Part shown: positions 7,875 to 16,280 of the stretch, piece by piece
Numbering within the stretch: position 1 is the stretch's first letter
Layout of the letters: every line of letters begins with the position of its first letter
DNA from: Pelagibacterales bacterium SAG-MED32
GTDB lineage: Bacteria > Pseudomonadota > Alphaproteobacteria > Pelagibacterales > AG-422-B15
Direction: 5' to 3'
Assembly: GCA_014653725.1 (NCBI GenBank)
Contig: JACWEC010000007.1
Span: 1 to 38,917, forward strand
Length of the DNA: 38,917 nt
Program-made: the position numbers and the translations under genes
The notes under the pieces: generated by a model
The model's input: only the letters and a program-made list of their open reading frames with translations
What the model was told of the DNA's origin: nothing
Database searches by the model: none

Positions 7875-9035
7875 ATGAACTATGATTTTATTATATATGG
7901 CGGGGGTATATCCTCTGAAATAGCTGCATTAGCACTTGCAAAGAATAATTTCAATGTGTGTTATGTCAAAAATCAAACTACTCAAAAGACTGAATCTAAC
8001 TTAGTCACCTTCTTATCCTCTAGTTCCATAAACTATTTATGCAGCATTATTGACGATCCTTTAGAGTTCAATAAATTCACTGATATAGAAAAAATATCAT
8101 GTCGCTTAGCAAGCATTAAAAATGGTTCAAGTATAACATTTGATAACGAACCTAATTCTACAATGGGAAAGATCTTACCAAATAAAATTATAAGTAAACA
8201 ATTAGCCACGAGTCTTAAAGAAAATAAAAATATTGATATTTTATTCAAAACTAAATCCATACGTAAAGAAACACATTCAAATAAAGTCTCTCTAGTTATT
8301 GATGAGCAAAAAGAAATATTTGCTACAGTTTTAATTTTATCAGTTAATGATGAAAATTTATTAGAGCAAAATAATATTAAATTTATTTCTCAAGATTTAA
8401 AGCAAACAGCCTTTTCAATTAATGTTAAGGGGGAGTTTAAAAAACAGAATCACGCATATCAGATCTTTACATCCAGCGGACCATTAGCTTTCTTACCTTA
8501 TTCTCATAACCAAGCATCTTTAGTTTGGTCACTTAAAAATGGTTCGAAGGAGCTTAATTATGAAAAGAGTGAATTAGAAAGTAAAGTAAATGAATATTTT
8601 GAAAAAGAAATCGGCGTATTAAAGATTGAAAATATAGAAACTCATAAACTGAATTTTCTTTATGCAAAAAAACTTTATCATGGAAATACAGTTCTTATGG
8701 GGAATATTGCTCACAATATTCATCCAATAGCTGGACAAGGCTTAAATTTAAGCATCAAGGATATTTCTTTATTTGTAGAAATAATTTTAAAATATACATC
8801 CTTAGGGTATGAAATGAACAATAGAATGGCATTCAAAGAATTTAATCAACTTAGAAAAATAGATAATGCAGCCTATTCTTTTGGAACACTAGCATTGGAC
8901 AAAATTTTAAAGAGTAAAAATATCTTCCCGAGTATGTTTGTTAATATGGGTATTAAAATATTGGATAAAAATAATTTCTTAAAAAGAAAAATTATTAAAA
9001 ATGCGACAGGCGTTGAAAATTTTAAAGCGCTTTAG
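7875..9035 (+). CDS. ubiH: UbiH/Coq6-type FAD-dependent hydroxylase
   Basis: A 386-residue flavin monooxygenase of the ubiquinone-biosynthesis hydroxylase family. The N-terminal dinucleotide fold has YGGGISSE (8-15). The second FAD block, GNIAHNIHPIAGQGLN (276-291), matches the UbiH version, which has Asn after the first Gly rather than the Asp of other aromatic hydroxylases. These enzymes hydroxylate the ring of polyprenyl-phenol intermediates at the inner membrane using O2 and NADPH. Which ring position is modified cannot be told; alphaproteobacteria often use fewer and broader hydroxylases, so the symbol is provisional. It is divergent from ftsK, a common arrangement in this class. Its TAG stop interlocks with the convergent LON-domain gene. 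Confidence 0.82.
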   Translation: MNYDFIIYGGGISSEIAALALAKNNFNVCYVKNQTTQKTESNLVTFLSSSSINYLCSIIDDPLEFNKFTDIEKISCRLASIKNGSSITFDNEPNSTMGKILPNKIISKQLATSLKENKNIDILFKTKSIRKETHSNKVSLVIDEQKEIFATVLILSVNDENLLEQNNIKFISQDLKQTAFSINVKGEFKKQNHAYQIFTSSGPLAFLPYSHNQASLVWSLKNGSKELNYEKSELESKVNEYFEKEIGVLKIENIETHKLNFLYAKKLYHGNTVLMGNIAHNIHPIAGQGLNLSIKDISLFVEIILKYTSLGYEMNNRMAFKEFNQLRKIDNAAYSFGTLALDKILKSKNIFPSMFVNMGIKILDKNNFLKRKIIKNATGVENFKAL

Positions 9036-9679
9036 TGTAATTGATCACTCTTCTCGCCAGGTGAGTCAAATATGTACGATTGATAAAGTGCTTCCAATAC
9101 GTGGCTTCTGGTAATAATCGTTTTTGATTCTAGAAGTAGCTGCTTTTCTTCGGCAGTAAAAGGCACAAGAATTCCTGAATAATTTATCAGTTGTTCTGTA
9201 GGCGTCTCTTTTATTATCTCCCAATCGGCCATTATTTTTCTAATCTCAAGATATTTCTTAACTAGAGCCAGCAGCTTGGATCGATCAATTGACTCAACTT
9301 TCTGAGGTTTCAGGTCAGGTTCATATTGTTTGTAATCTGGAATGATTTGTCGATAAGGGGTCGTTGTATTCAACTCCTCAGTGACTTCAAATCTGATAGT
9401 CCCCGATAACGTGACTAAGTATCGACTGTCCTCAGCTTCATTAAATGTAGATATTCTTCCTAAACAACCTACTTTCTTGAGCGTCTTTTCACCTGGTTTG
9501 CTTGGTTGTATCATTCCAATGACGCGGCCAGGTGAGGCCAATGCATCATCAATCATTTGAACATATCTCGGTTCAAATATATTTAAAGGCAGTTGAGTGC
9601 CTGGAAAAAGTACAGCCCCAGTTAATGGAAATATTGCAACTTTCTTGGGTAGAAGCTCGATATCTGTGGATTTAATCAT
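9032..9679 (-). CDS. LON peptidase N-terminal (substrate-binding) domain protein
   Basis: A 215-residue cytoplasmic protein consisting only of the LON substrate-binding (PUA-like) domain, with no AAA+ ATPase or serine-lysine protease part. Visible are the opening strand VAIFPLTGAVLFPG, LPLNIFEPRY, GVIGMIQP-like and GCLGRIS blocks, and a helical tail with ILVPFTAEEKQ. Stand-alone LON-N proteins are widespread in alphaproteobacteria; a role in protein quality control or adaptor function is assumed but unproven. It lies between ubiH, with which it shares a TTAG stop overlap, and the tRNA-Gly gene on the other strand. Confidence 0.88.
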   Translation of the reverse strand: MIKSTDIELLPKKVAIFPLTGAVLFPGTQLPLNIFEPRYVQMIDDALASPGRVIGMIQPSKPGEKTLKKVGCLGRISTFNEAEDSRYLVTLSGTIRFEVTEELNTTTPYRQIIPDYKQYEPDLKPQKVESIDRSKLLALVKKYLEIRKIMADWEIIKETPTEQLINYSGILVPFTAEEKQLLLESKTIITRSHVLEALYQSYIFDSPGEKSDQLH

Positions 9680-9770
9680 TTGTATGAATGTTATACTATA
9701 TTATTAAATATATAAATAATCCCCTTATCTTGAAAAACAAGGCTTTTTCATTTAGAACCATTTTATTAGT

Positions 9771-9845
9771 GCGAGTGTAGCTCAGTGGTAGAGCGAAACG
9801 TTGCCAACGTTTAGGTCGAGGGTTCGACTCCCTTCACTCGCTCCA
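9771..9845 (+). tRNA. tRNA-Gly (anticodon GCC)
   Basis: A full cloverleaf is visible: acceptor GCGAGTG/CACTCGC, D arm GCTC-AGTGGTA-GAGC, anticodon stem AAACG/CGTTT around loop TTGCCAA with anticodon GCC (9803-9805), and T arm GAGGG-TTCGACT-CCCTT. The discriminator is T and CCA is encoded (ending 9845). It reads Gly codons GGC and GGU. An accessory-looking block starts 22 bases downstream, which may reflect past use of the tRNA as an insertion point, though I see no duplicated 3' end. Confidence 0.97.
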
Positions 9846-9866
9846 TGAGCGATAAATGCAATAATT

Positions 9867-10628
9867 GTGAGATTATTTAATCAAAAAAAAATTGAGCACT
9901 ATCTAAAAAAAACTATAGGTCTCAGTGAGTCTTATCTTTTAAAACGTCGTGCCAAAAGATACCTCAATAACAATACTGAAAAAGAATTAAGTTTATTACC
10001 TGATCTTGTTGATAGAAAAAAAGCATCAATTGATATTGGTGTTTATCGAGGAGTTTATTCGTATTTTTTGTCTGATTTGACTGAGTATGTTTATTCCTTT
10101 GAGGCCAATAATCTTCTACAAAATAAATTAATCAGTGCCTTTAAAAATAAAAAAAATGTGAAAGTTGAAAATCTTGCTCTTTCCTCAAGTAGTGGAACAG
10201 CAGAACTTAGAGTTCCTATTAGAGATGAAAATGCAGACTATGATGACGAGGAAAAATATGAATTGGGTATTGCTACCATTCACTCTGAAAATAATTTACA
10301 CAACAAGAATTATGAAACGGTTAAAAATATTAAAAAAACGTCTTTAGACGAGTATAATTTTCTTCACGAAATAGGTTTTATTAAAATAGATGTTGAAGGA
10401 CATGAACTTGAAATTATTAGAGGTGGTAAAAATTTTCTGAAACATCACAAACCTGTCATGTTGATTGAGATTGAAGAAAGGCATACAGGAAAAAGACCAG
10501 TAGATATAATTGATGAAATTTGCTCACACGGTTACAATTGTTTTATAATTAATGAAAAATTGAAATTGATAGAGTTGTCAGATTTATCAAAAATTAGTAA
10601 CAATAACTTCATTTTTAAGCCAAAATAA
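9867..10628 (+). CDS. FkbM-family SAM-dependent methyltransferase
   Basis: A 253-residue cytoplasmic methyltransferase. The SAM-binding glycine-rich strand is ASIDIGVYRGVYS (about residues 52-64), followed by VYSFEANN, LALSSSSGTAEL and the FkbM signature FIKIDVEGHELEIIRGG (about 170-186), then MLIEIE. FkbM enzymes O-methylate hydroxyls of polyketides and of cell-surface or secreted sugars; the substrate here is unknown. The start is GTG: upstream ATGs at 9845 and 9856 are out of frame, and no good Shine-Dalgarno is seen. It begins just after tRNA-Gly and is followed by an MFS transporter and a second FkbM protein on the same strand, which suggests a small surface-modification module (inference). 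Confidence 0.85.
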   Translation: MRLFNQKKIEHYLKKTIGLSESYLLKRRAKRYLNNNTEKELSLLPDLVDRKKASIDIGVYRGVYSYFLSDLTEYVYSFEANNLLQNKLISAFKNKKNVKVENLALSSSSGTAELRVPIRDENADYDDEEKYELGIATIHSENNLHNKNYETVKNIKKTSLDEYNFLHEIGFIKIDVEGHELEIIRGGKNFLKHHKPVMLIEIEERHTGKRPVDIIDEICSHGYNCFIINEKLKLIELSDLSKISNNNFIFKPK

Positions 10629-10671
10629 AAATTTCACATACAGAGCTACTTAAGTTGTATATTGTTAAAAT

Positions 10672-12015
10672 ATGAGAGCTTCACCACTAGCCCGGTATTC
10701 CTGGTCAATGTTTGACTGGGCAAACCAACCTTTTTATACATTAATTACAACATTTGTATTTTCATATTATTTTTCTCAGGTATTTATTGCAGACGATGTC
10801 CGTGGTCCAGAACTTTGGGGTTATACACAAACCATTGCTGGATTATCTGTAGCTTTATTAAGTCCTATACTCGGCTCTATTGCTGATTTAAGAGGTAATC
10901 GGAAACCTTGGATCATGTTTTTTTCAATAGCATTTGTTATTTCTATGTGTTTTCTTTGGTACGCACTCCCTGGTGCCCCCAATGGTGTTTGGTTAATAAT
11001 GATCGCAATGACTACTGCAACCGCAGCAATCGCATTCGCTGAGGTTTTTAACAATGCCATGCTTCCCTCGATTGAAACAGAAGATAAGGTTGGTTATCTT
11101 AGTGGATTAGGTTATGGCCTCGGTTATTTTGGAGGGTTGGTAGCATTAATTCTCTTTTTAATTTTTTTTGTAAATGCTGAAGTACCTCCATTCGGATTAG
11201 ATTCGGAAACTTTTGAAAACATAAGAATAGTGGGACCAGTAGCTGCTTTTTGGTATGCCTTGTTTATTGTTCCATTTTTTTTATTTACCCCCGATGTTAA
11301 GTCTATTCAAATATCGGTTGTCAATTCAATCAGACAAGGCCTGCAAAATTTTTTTGATACACTTCGAAAAGTAAGAGATTTCAAAAACGTTATCACTTTT
11401 CTGTTTGCTCGGATGTTTTATCAAGATGCCCTTAATGCTATGTTTATATTTGGAGGCATTTATGCAGCTCAAGTTTTGGATTGGGGCTTCCAGGAGTTAC
11501 TTATTCTTGGGATCATTGTAAATATTTTTGCCGCTCCCGGCGCAATTCTGGGTGGATGGTTTAATGACAGAATTGGTGCAAAGAGAGTTGTCATGATTTC
11601 TGTAGTTGGACTCATGGTGACGTCTGTTATGGCAGTATCTATAACTCGAGACACTTTATTTTTTGTTATCCCAATTGATGCGTATTCTTATACTGTAAAT
11701 GAATACACGTTTGGTCTTTATGAGTCTATTGGAGAGGTATTTTATGTCTTAGTTGTTATTTTTCTTGGAACATTTTCAGGTCCTGCCCAAGCTGCTTCAA
11801 GAGCCCTAATGTCTAACATAGCGCCAAGAAAATATATTACAGAATTTTTTGGCTTATTTGCTTTTGCGGGTAAAGCTACCTCATGGTTAGCACCGGCGAT
11901 AATTGCTTTTCTAACCGCTTACTATGAAAGTTTAAGAATTGGGATGGGTGCAATAATTGTATTTACTATAATTGGCTTGATTGCCTTAATGTATGTAAAA
12001 GAAAAACGTACATAA
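10672..12015 (+). CDS. MFS transporter, UMF1/Atg22-like
   Basis: A 447-residue integral inner-membrane protein with about 12 hydrophobic segments. The opening YSWSMFDWANQPFYTLI block and the later GYLSGLGYGLGYFGG region are characteristic of the UMF1 branch of the major facilitator superfamily, related to yeast vacuolar amino-acid effluxer Atg22. Between helices 2 and 3 there is the MFS-type loop (IADLRGNRKPW), and a second one (GGWFNDRIGAKR) lies in the C-terminal half. The substrate is unknown; efflux of amino acids or small metabolites is the family expectation. It lies between two FkbM methyltransferase genes on the same strand (43 and 27 bp gaps), so it could be co-transcribed with them. 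Confidence 0.88.
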   Translation: MRASPLARYSWSMFDWANQPFYTLITTFVFSYYFSQVFIADDVRGPELWGYTQTIAGLSVALLSPILGSIADLRGNRKPWIMFFSIAFVISMCFLWYALPGAPNGVWLIMIAMTTATAAIAFAEVFNNAMLPSIETEDKVGYLSGLGYGLGYFGGLVALILFLIFFVNAEVPPFGLDSETFENIRIVGPVAAFWYALFIVPFFLFTPDVKSIQISVVNSIRQGLQNFFDTLRKVRDFKNVITFLFARMFYQDALNAMFIFGGIYAAQVLDWGFQELLILGIIVNIFAAPGAILGGWFNDRIGAKRVVMISVVGLMVTSVMAVSITRDTLFFVIPIDAYSYTVNEYTFGLYESIGEVFYVLVVIFLGTFSGPAQAASRALMSNIAPRKYITEFFGLFAFAGKATSWLAPAIIAFLTAYYESLRIGMGAIIVFTIIGLIALMYVKEKRT

Positions 12016-12042
12016 TGTATTTTTAAATACTAATCGATTATA

Positions 12043-13281
12043 GTGCAATATATCAGAAACTATTCAGCAAAAATTGGATCGAGCAAGAGATCCTTATTCT
12101 TGTTATTTTTTATAATTTTATCAAGTCTAACGATAGTTATTCCATTATTACCCTACAATGTGGGCAATTATCTTTTAGATTTAAGTTTTGGCTTTAATCG
12201 AGAAGATGTTGCCAATGCATTTAATAATTTGGGTGAAAGAGGAAAGGAGCTTCATTTATATGTAAGTTTATTATTAGATACAGTTTTTCCAATTATCTAC
12301 ATCTCTTTTCATTTGGGTATTTATCATTACTCAAATTATAAAAATAATTTTATCTATTCAGTCCCTCTATTAACAGGAGCCTTCGATTTAATGGAAAATA
12401 TTCAGTGTGCCATGATTATGAGCATTCCATCAATTGAATCAGTTAGCGATCAGCAAATAGTTTTAGCAAGTGGTACCAATCAAGTTAAATGGTTATTGGT
12501 TTTTACCATGATTACAATTGCAATATTTCCAATACTTAAGAAGGGCTATAGAAAATTAAGAAAGAGTTTTTTACGAAGATATTTATTTTATACCAAAAAG
12601 GAAAAGTTTGTTTTTAGACTTAATGATATTTTATTAAACCTTGATATTAGAGATTCCATTGATCGTGAAATTTACTTTACCAATCGCTATGAAGAAGAAC
12701 AAATAAAACTCTTATTAGATAATATTAAAAAATATAAAATTTCTCGTTTTGTTGACGTTGGTGCGAATATTGGAATTTATGCATTAACCATTGCAAAGAA
12801 TTTTCCGAATATAAAAATAGATGCATTCGAACCGCACAAGGGAGCTTTTGAAAGAATGGAGGCGAACATTCACCAAAATGGTTTTTCTCAAATTATTCAA
12901 ACTCATAATTTGGCTTTATCAAATGAGAACAAAGAAGGTTATTTACTAGCTGGTACAAGATTTGGCACTTATCAATCTGGAGGTGCCAGTGTTTCCTCTG
13001 AAGGAGAAATGAAAATTTCTCAAGTGCGTGGTGATGATTTAATTAAATATACAGATGATATCATTGCCATAAAAATAGATGTTGAGGGTTTTGAATTATC
13101 TGTGCTGCAAGGTATCGAAAACTTAATTAAAAATAACAAGGTCTTCTTACAAATAGAAATTTTTGATGAAGAGTTGATTGAGACCTCAAAATTTCTAGAG
13201 GCATATAATTTCAAATTAATTGAGAAGGGTACGTTCACCCATCAAGATACGGTAAAGGATTACTTCTATATTAATTTTTAA
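12043..13281 (+). CDS. Membrane domain fused to FkbM methyltransferase
   Basis: A 412-residue protein with two parts. Residues ~1-175 contain four likely membrane segments (about 18-37, 78-97, 105-122 and 147-165), with a conserved-looking GAFDLMENIQ stretch at the third. I do not recognise this as a known transporter. Residues ~190-405 form an FkbM methyltransferase: FVDVGANIGIYALTI (SAM site), IDAFEPHKGAFERM, IKIDVEGFELSVLQG and LQIEIFDEE. Membrane tethering suggests a lipid-linked or envelope glycan substrate (inference). The start is GTG; the first in-frame residues are basic and then hydrophobic. Its TAA stop interlocks with the convergent purH stop (4-bp overlap). Confidence 0.82.
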   Translation: MQYIRNYSAKIGSSKRSLFLLFFIILSSLTIVIPLLPYNVGNYLLDLSFGFNREDVANAFNNLGERGKELHLYVSLLLDTVFPIIYISFHLGIYHYSNYKNNFIYSVPLLTGAFDLMENIQCAMIMSIPSIESVSDQQIVLASGTNQVKWLLVFTMITIAIFPILKKGYRKLRKSFLRRYLFYTKKEKFVFRLNDILLNLDIRDSIDREIYFTNRYEEEQIKLLLDNIKKYKISRFVDVGANIGIYALTIAKNFPNIKIDAFEPHKGAFERMEANIHQNGFSQIIQTHNLALSNENKEGYLLAGTRFGTYQSGGASVSSEGEMKISQVRGDDLIKYTDDIIAIKIDVEGFELSVLQGIENLIKNNKVFLQIEIFDEELIETSKFLEAYNFKLIEKGTFTHQDTVKDYFYINF

Positions 13282-14843
13282 TGCCTGAAGTGCCGTACGC
13301 CAGTAAAAACCATTGAAATTCCTGCATTATCTGCAGCTTTAATAACCTCACCGTCTTTAATAGAGCCGCCTGGTTGAATAACCGCCGCGGCCCCTGATGA
13401 AATCGTGACTAAGAGACCATCTGAAAAGGGGAAAAAAGCATCAGAGGCAACAACTGAATCTTTGAGAGAATTTTCATCACTGCTTTCCATCTCACTGTTT
13501 TTTTGAGATGCAATTTTGGCACTATCAACTCTGCTCATTTGACCTGCACCAATACCAATCGTTTTTTGATTTTTTACATAAATTATTGCGTTTGATTTTA
13601 CGTGTTTACACACTTTGAATGCAAATAACATATCATCCATTTGGTCACTCGTTGGCTCTTTCTGAGTAACAATTTTTAAATCTGATTTTTCGGTTTGTTT
13701 AATATCACCTGACTGCACGAGAATACCACCTTCAATACTTTTAAAGTTTTTTGAAATGTGTTTCTCATGCAAAGAAGGCAAAACTAAAATACGTAAATTA
13801 TTTTTTGTTTTAAAAATCTTCTCTGCTTCATCACTAATTCCAGGTGCAATGATAACTTCAGTAAATATTTTAATAATTTCTTTTGCGGTATCTTCATCAA
13901 TAATTTGGTTAGCAGCAATAATTCCACCAAAAGCACTTGTGGTATCACATGAGAATGCCTTTAAGTATGCATCGCTTAATGAACTTGCACTCGCAACACC
14001 GCAGGGGTTTGCATGTTTGATGATTGCAATAGTTGGAACACTTTGATCAAATTCTTTGATTAATTGTAGAGCCGCATCAGAATCGTTGATGTTATTATAA
14101 CTCAGTTCTTTTCCTTGCAGCAAAGTTGCATAAGGAATACCTGATTGGTGTTGTGATGTTTTATAAAGTTCAGCTGATTGATGAGGGTTTTCCCCGTAGC
14201 GAAGTGTTGATGATAATTTACCCGCTGACGAAAAATTATTTATATGATCACTTTGATTTCGATGAAACCAGTTGCTGATCATGGAATCATAATAAGCTGT
14301 CATTGAAAATGTCTTAGCAGCTAATTGTTTTCTAAAGTCTAAAGTTGTTGATCCTTTGTTTTCCTTCATCTCGTTGATCACATCTGAGTAGTCGTCTACG
14401 TCGGTAACCACTGTCACAAATTTGTGATTTTTTGCAGCCGAGCGCAACATCGCGGGTCCGCCAATGTCTATATTTTCGATACAAATTTCCTCATTTTCTT
14501 GAGTGTTTATAGTCTCTTCAAAGGGATAAAGATTAACAATGATCAAATCAATATCCTCAATGCCATGATCTGTTTGAGACTGAACATGGTCTTTATCATC
14601 TCTTTTAGCAAGTAATCCTCCATGCACATTGGGATGTAATGTCTTCACACGTCCGTCCATCATTTCTGGAAAATTTGTTAGTGTAGAGATATCCATGACG
14701 TCCACACCCATTTCAGCAATAGCTTTTGCAGTACCGCCTGTTGAAACTATTTTCACCCCATGCTCTTGTAGTGAGTGAACAATGTTTTCTAAACCTGATT
14801 TATCTGAAACAGATATCAGCGCCGTTTTTATTTTGACGTCCAA
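13278..14843 (-). CDS. purH: Bifunctional AICAR transformylase / IMP cyclohydrolase PurH
   Basis: A 521-residue cytoplasmic enzyme that performs the last two steps of de novo purine synthesis, formylating AICAR with 10-formyl-THF and closing the ring to IMP. The N-terminal MGS-like cyclohydrolase domain (1-~195) has SVSDKSGL, STGGTAKAI and DGRVKTLHP. The transformylase domain has LRYGENPHQ, catalytic KHANPCG (K276, H277), DAFFPFSDGL and IQPGGSIKDGEVI. The start is TTG, one base after the rpe stop; no in-frame ATG fits the conserved N-terminus, so translation is probably coupled to rpe. FolD, which supplies one-carbon folates, is encoded 17 kb away in the same window. Confidence 0.96.
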   Translation of the reverse strand: MDVKIKTALISVSDKSGLENIVHSLQEHGVKIVSTGGTAKAIAEMGVDVMDISTLTNFPEMMDGRVKTLHPNVHGGLLAKRDDKDHVQSQTDHGIEDIDLIIVNLYPFEETINTQENEEICIENIDIGGPAMLRSAAKNHKFVTVVTDVDDYSDVINEMKENKGSTTLDFRKQLAAKTFSMTAYYDSMISNWFHRNQSDHINNFSSAGKLSSTLRYGENPHQSAELYKTSQHQSGIPYATLLQGKELSYNNINDSDAALQLIKEFDQSVPTIAIIKHANPCGVASASSLSDAYLKAFSCDTTSAFGGIIAANQIIDEDTAKEIIKIFTEVIIAPGISDEAEKIFKTKNNLRILVLPSLHEKHISKNFKSIEGGILVQSGDIKQTEKSDLKIVTQKEPTSDQMDDMLFAFKVCKHVKSNAIIYVKNQKTIGIGAGQMSRVDSAKIASQKNSEMESSDENSLKDSVVASDAFFPFSDGLLVTISSGAAAVIQPGGSIKDGEVIKAADNAGISMVFTGVRHFRH

Positions 14844-14844
14844 T

Positions 14845-15501
14845 TTAATGGCCTCTTAATTTTTCAATGTTATTTGCGTATTCACCTGGACCACCTTTGA
14901 ATGTTGTGGTGCCAGCCACAATCATGTTTGCCCCAGCATCAATGACTGATTGAATATTCTCAAAATTGATTCCGCCATCAATTTCTAAATCAATTTCCCT
15001 ACCCGATTGATCGATTTCTTTTCGAAGCTTTTCCAGTTTATCAAGTGCGGTTGGAATAAATTTTTGTCCACCAAAACCTGGATGTACACTCATCACCAAA
15101 ATAAGATCTAGTTGATCCATAAACGGTTTTACGACTTCCCATTCTGTATCGGGATTGATCGCAAGCCCAGCTTTCACATTCAAAGATTTTATTTTATCAA
15201 TGCAAGCCTGTGTATCGTCATTGGCTTCAGGGTGAACGGATACAATATCAGCTCCCGCTGCGACAAACTTTTCAATGTACGGTTGAACAGGATCGATCAT
15301 TAAGTGAACATCAAAAGGCAGTGATGATTTATCTCTGATTGATTTTACAATGTCAGGTCCGATGGTTAAGTTTGGCACAAAGTGTCCATCCATGACATCA
15401 ACATGAATATAGTCAGCACCTGCTTTGGTGATGTTGACGACTTCCTCGCCCAATGATGAAAAATCAGATGCTAGTATCGAAGGTGATATTTTAACCGACA
15501 T
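14845..15501 (-). CDS. rpe: Ribulose-phosphate 3-epimerase
   Basis: A 218-residue TIM-barrel enzyme that interconverts ribulose 5-phosphate and xylulose 5-phosphate in the pentose phosphate pathway. Diagnostic blocks are SPSILASDFSSLGEEV, HVDVMDGHFVPNLTIGP (metal-binding His and Asp), FDVHLMI, MSVHPGFGGQKFI and LEIDGGIN. Length is normal. The gene runs straight into purH with one base between stop and start, so the two form an operon feeding ribose phosphates and purines. It is divergent from the small SDHAF4 gene, with 99 bp between the starts. Confidence 0.96.
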   Translation of the reverse strand: MSVKISPSILASDFSSLGEEVVNITKAGADYIHVDVMDGHFVPNLTIGPDIVKSIRDKSSLPFDVHLMIDPVQPYIEKFVAAGADIVSVHPEANDDTQACIDKIKSLNVKAGLAINPDTEWEVVKPFMDQLDLILVMSVHPGFGGQKFIPTALDKLEKLRKEIDQSGREIDLEIDGGINFENIQSVIDAGANMIVAGTTTFKGGPGEYANNIEKLRGH

Positions 15502-15600
15502 GTGTAAGAAGCATTATTTCTCTGTATAACAGAAACCCCATTTGTTTCCCACTATTTTTCATGCTTTGATAATTCAAAATTTAAGATTAAATTAAGTTCT

Positions 15601-15756
15601 ATGTGCGATAAAAAAACTGAGGTTGTTGAGGATACAGAAGACAAGAAAACTGCTTCAAAACTGTCCAAAAAGAAAAAGGAAATAGGCGGCACAGACGGTC
15701 CTGAACCAACCCGCTTTGGTGACTGGGAGAAAAAGGGAATTACCTCAGACTTCTAA
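15601..15756 (+). CDS. DUF1674 / SDHAF4-like succinate dehydrogenase assembly factor
   Basis: A 51-residue open reading frame. The N-terminal half is charged and low in complexity (Lys/Glu-rich). The C-terminal 25 residues contain the invariant family core GG-TDGPEPTRFGDWEKKG and end in the expected SDF at the stop. This is the alphaproteobacterial DUF1674 family, related to the mitochondrial factor SDHAF4, which binds flavinylated succinate dehydrogenase subunit A and protects it during assembly. The start is the first ATG giving a sensible length; no Shine-Dalgarno is evident. It lies close to rpe-purH, as in many alphaproteobacteria. The stop is 12 bp from the stop of the convergent cytochrome gene. 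Confidence 0.88.
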   Translation: MCDKKTEVVEDTEDKKTASKLSKKKKEIGGTDGPEPTRFGDWEKKGITSDF

Positions 15757-15768
15757 AAATGGAGTCTT

Positions 15769-16224
15769 CTATGACCCAAATCTATTTTCATAAACTTCTT
15801 TGATTTCGTTGGGCCATACTTCTTTCATGTACGATACCAATTCCCAAACCTCCTCATCAGAAAGACCTGAGTTACCAAGCATCTTTCCCTCATAATTTGG
15901 ATCAAAACTTGTGAAGCCATATTTTATGACCCTGTATAAATATTCTGGTGAATGATGCCATGTATGAGCCGTGCCATTTAACGGGGGTGCAAGTCGATGA
16001 CCGTCTTCATCAAGTTGATTTTGCCATCCAACTTGTCCTTGTAAATTCTTGCCATGACACGACGCACAATTATTTTGATAAAGAGATACGACAGCAGGAG
16101 ATGTCTGCGCATTAACAATATCTACCCTATTTTGTGTATTATTGTTGTTGGGCATCATCATAAAATACAAGCCAACGATGATTATTCCCGTAATCAATAT
16201 GTAGAGTAAATTCCTTTTAGTCAT
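15769..16224 (-). CDS. Membrane-anchored c-type cytochrome
   Basis: A 151-residue protein with one N-terminal membrane helix (about 5-23), probably uncleaved, and a periplasmic single-haem domain. The haem site is CASCH (C53, C56, H57). The likely axial Met lies in GKMLGNSGLSDEEVWELVSYMKEVWP near the C-terminus, a typical class I ending. Between them is a Trp-rich insert (TAHTWHHSPEYLYRVI) seen in small cytochromes of marine alphaproteobacteria. It probably shuttles electrons at the inner membrane, perhaps to a terminal oxidase or from a dehydrogenase; the partner is not encoded nearby. A 56-bp gap separates it from the upstream cupin gene on the same strand. Confidence 0.88.
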   Translation of the reverse strand: MTKRNLLYILITGIIIVGLYFMMMPNNNNTQNRVDIVNAQTSPAVVSLYQNNCASCHGKNLQGQVGWQNQLDEDGHRLAPPLNGTAHTWHHSPEYLYRVIKYGFTSFDPNYEGKMLGNSGLSDEEVWELVSYMKEVWPNEIKEVYENRFGS

Positions 16225-16280
16225 TTATTTTTAAATAATTTGTTTAAACCCAACATCAAGACATTTTTTTAAGGGCTACA

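Noticed and set aside
9719-9752. Possible terminator between the LON-domain gene and tRNA-Gly
   Set aside because: The only pairing is a short AT-only stem (GAAAAA/TTTTTC), too weak to call.
13281-13330. Attachment-site copy of the tRNA-Gly 3' end at the far side of the FkbM block
   Set aside because: No stretch matching the tRNA 3' end was found there, so an integrated element cannot be claimed.
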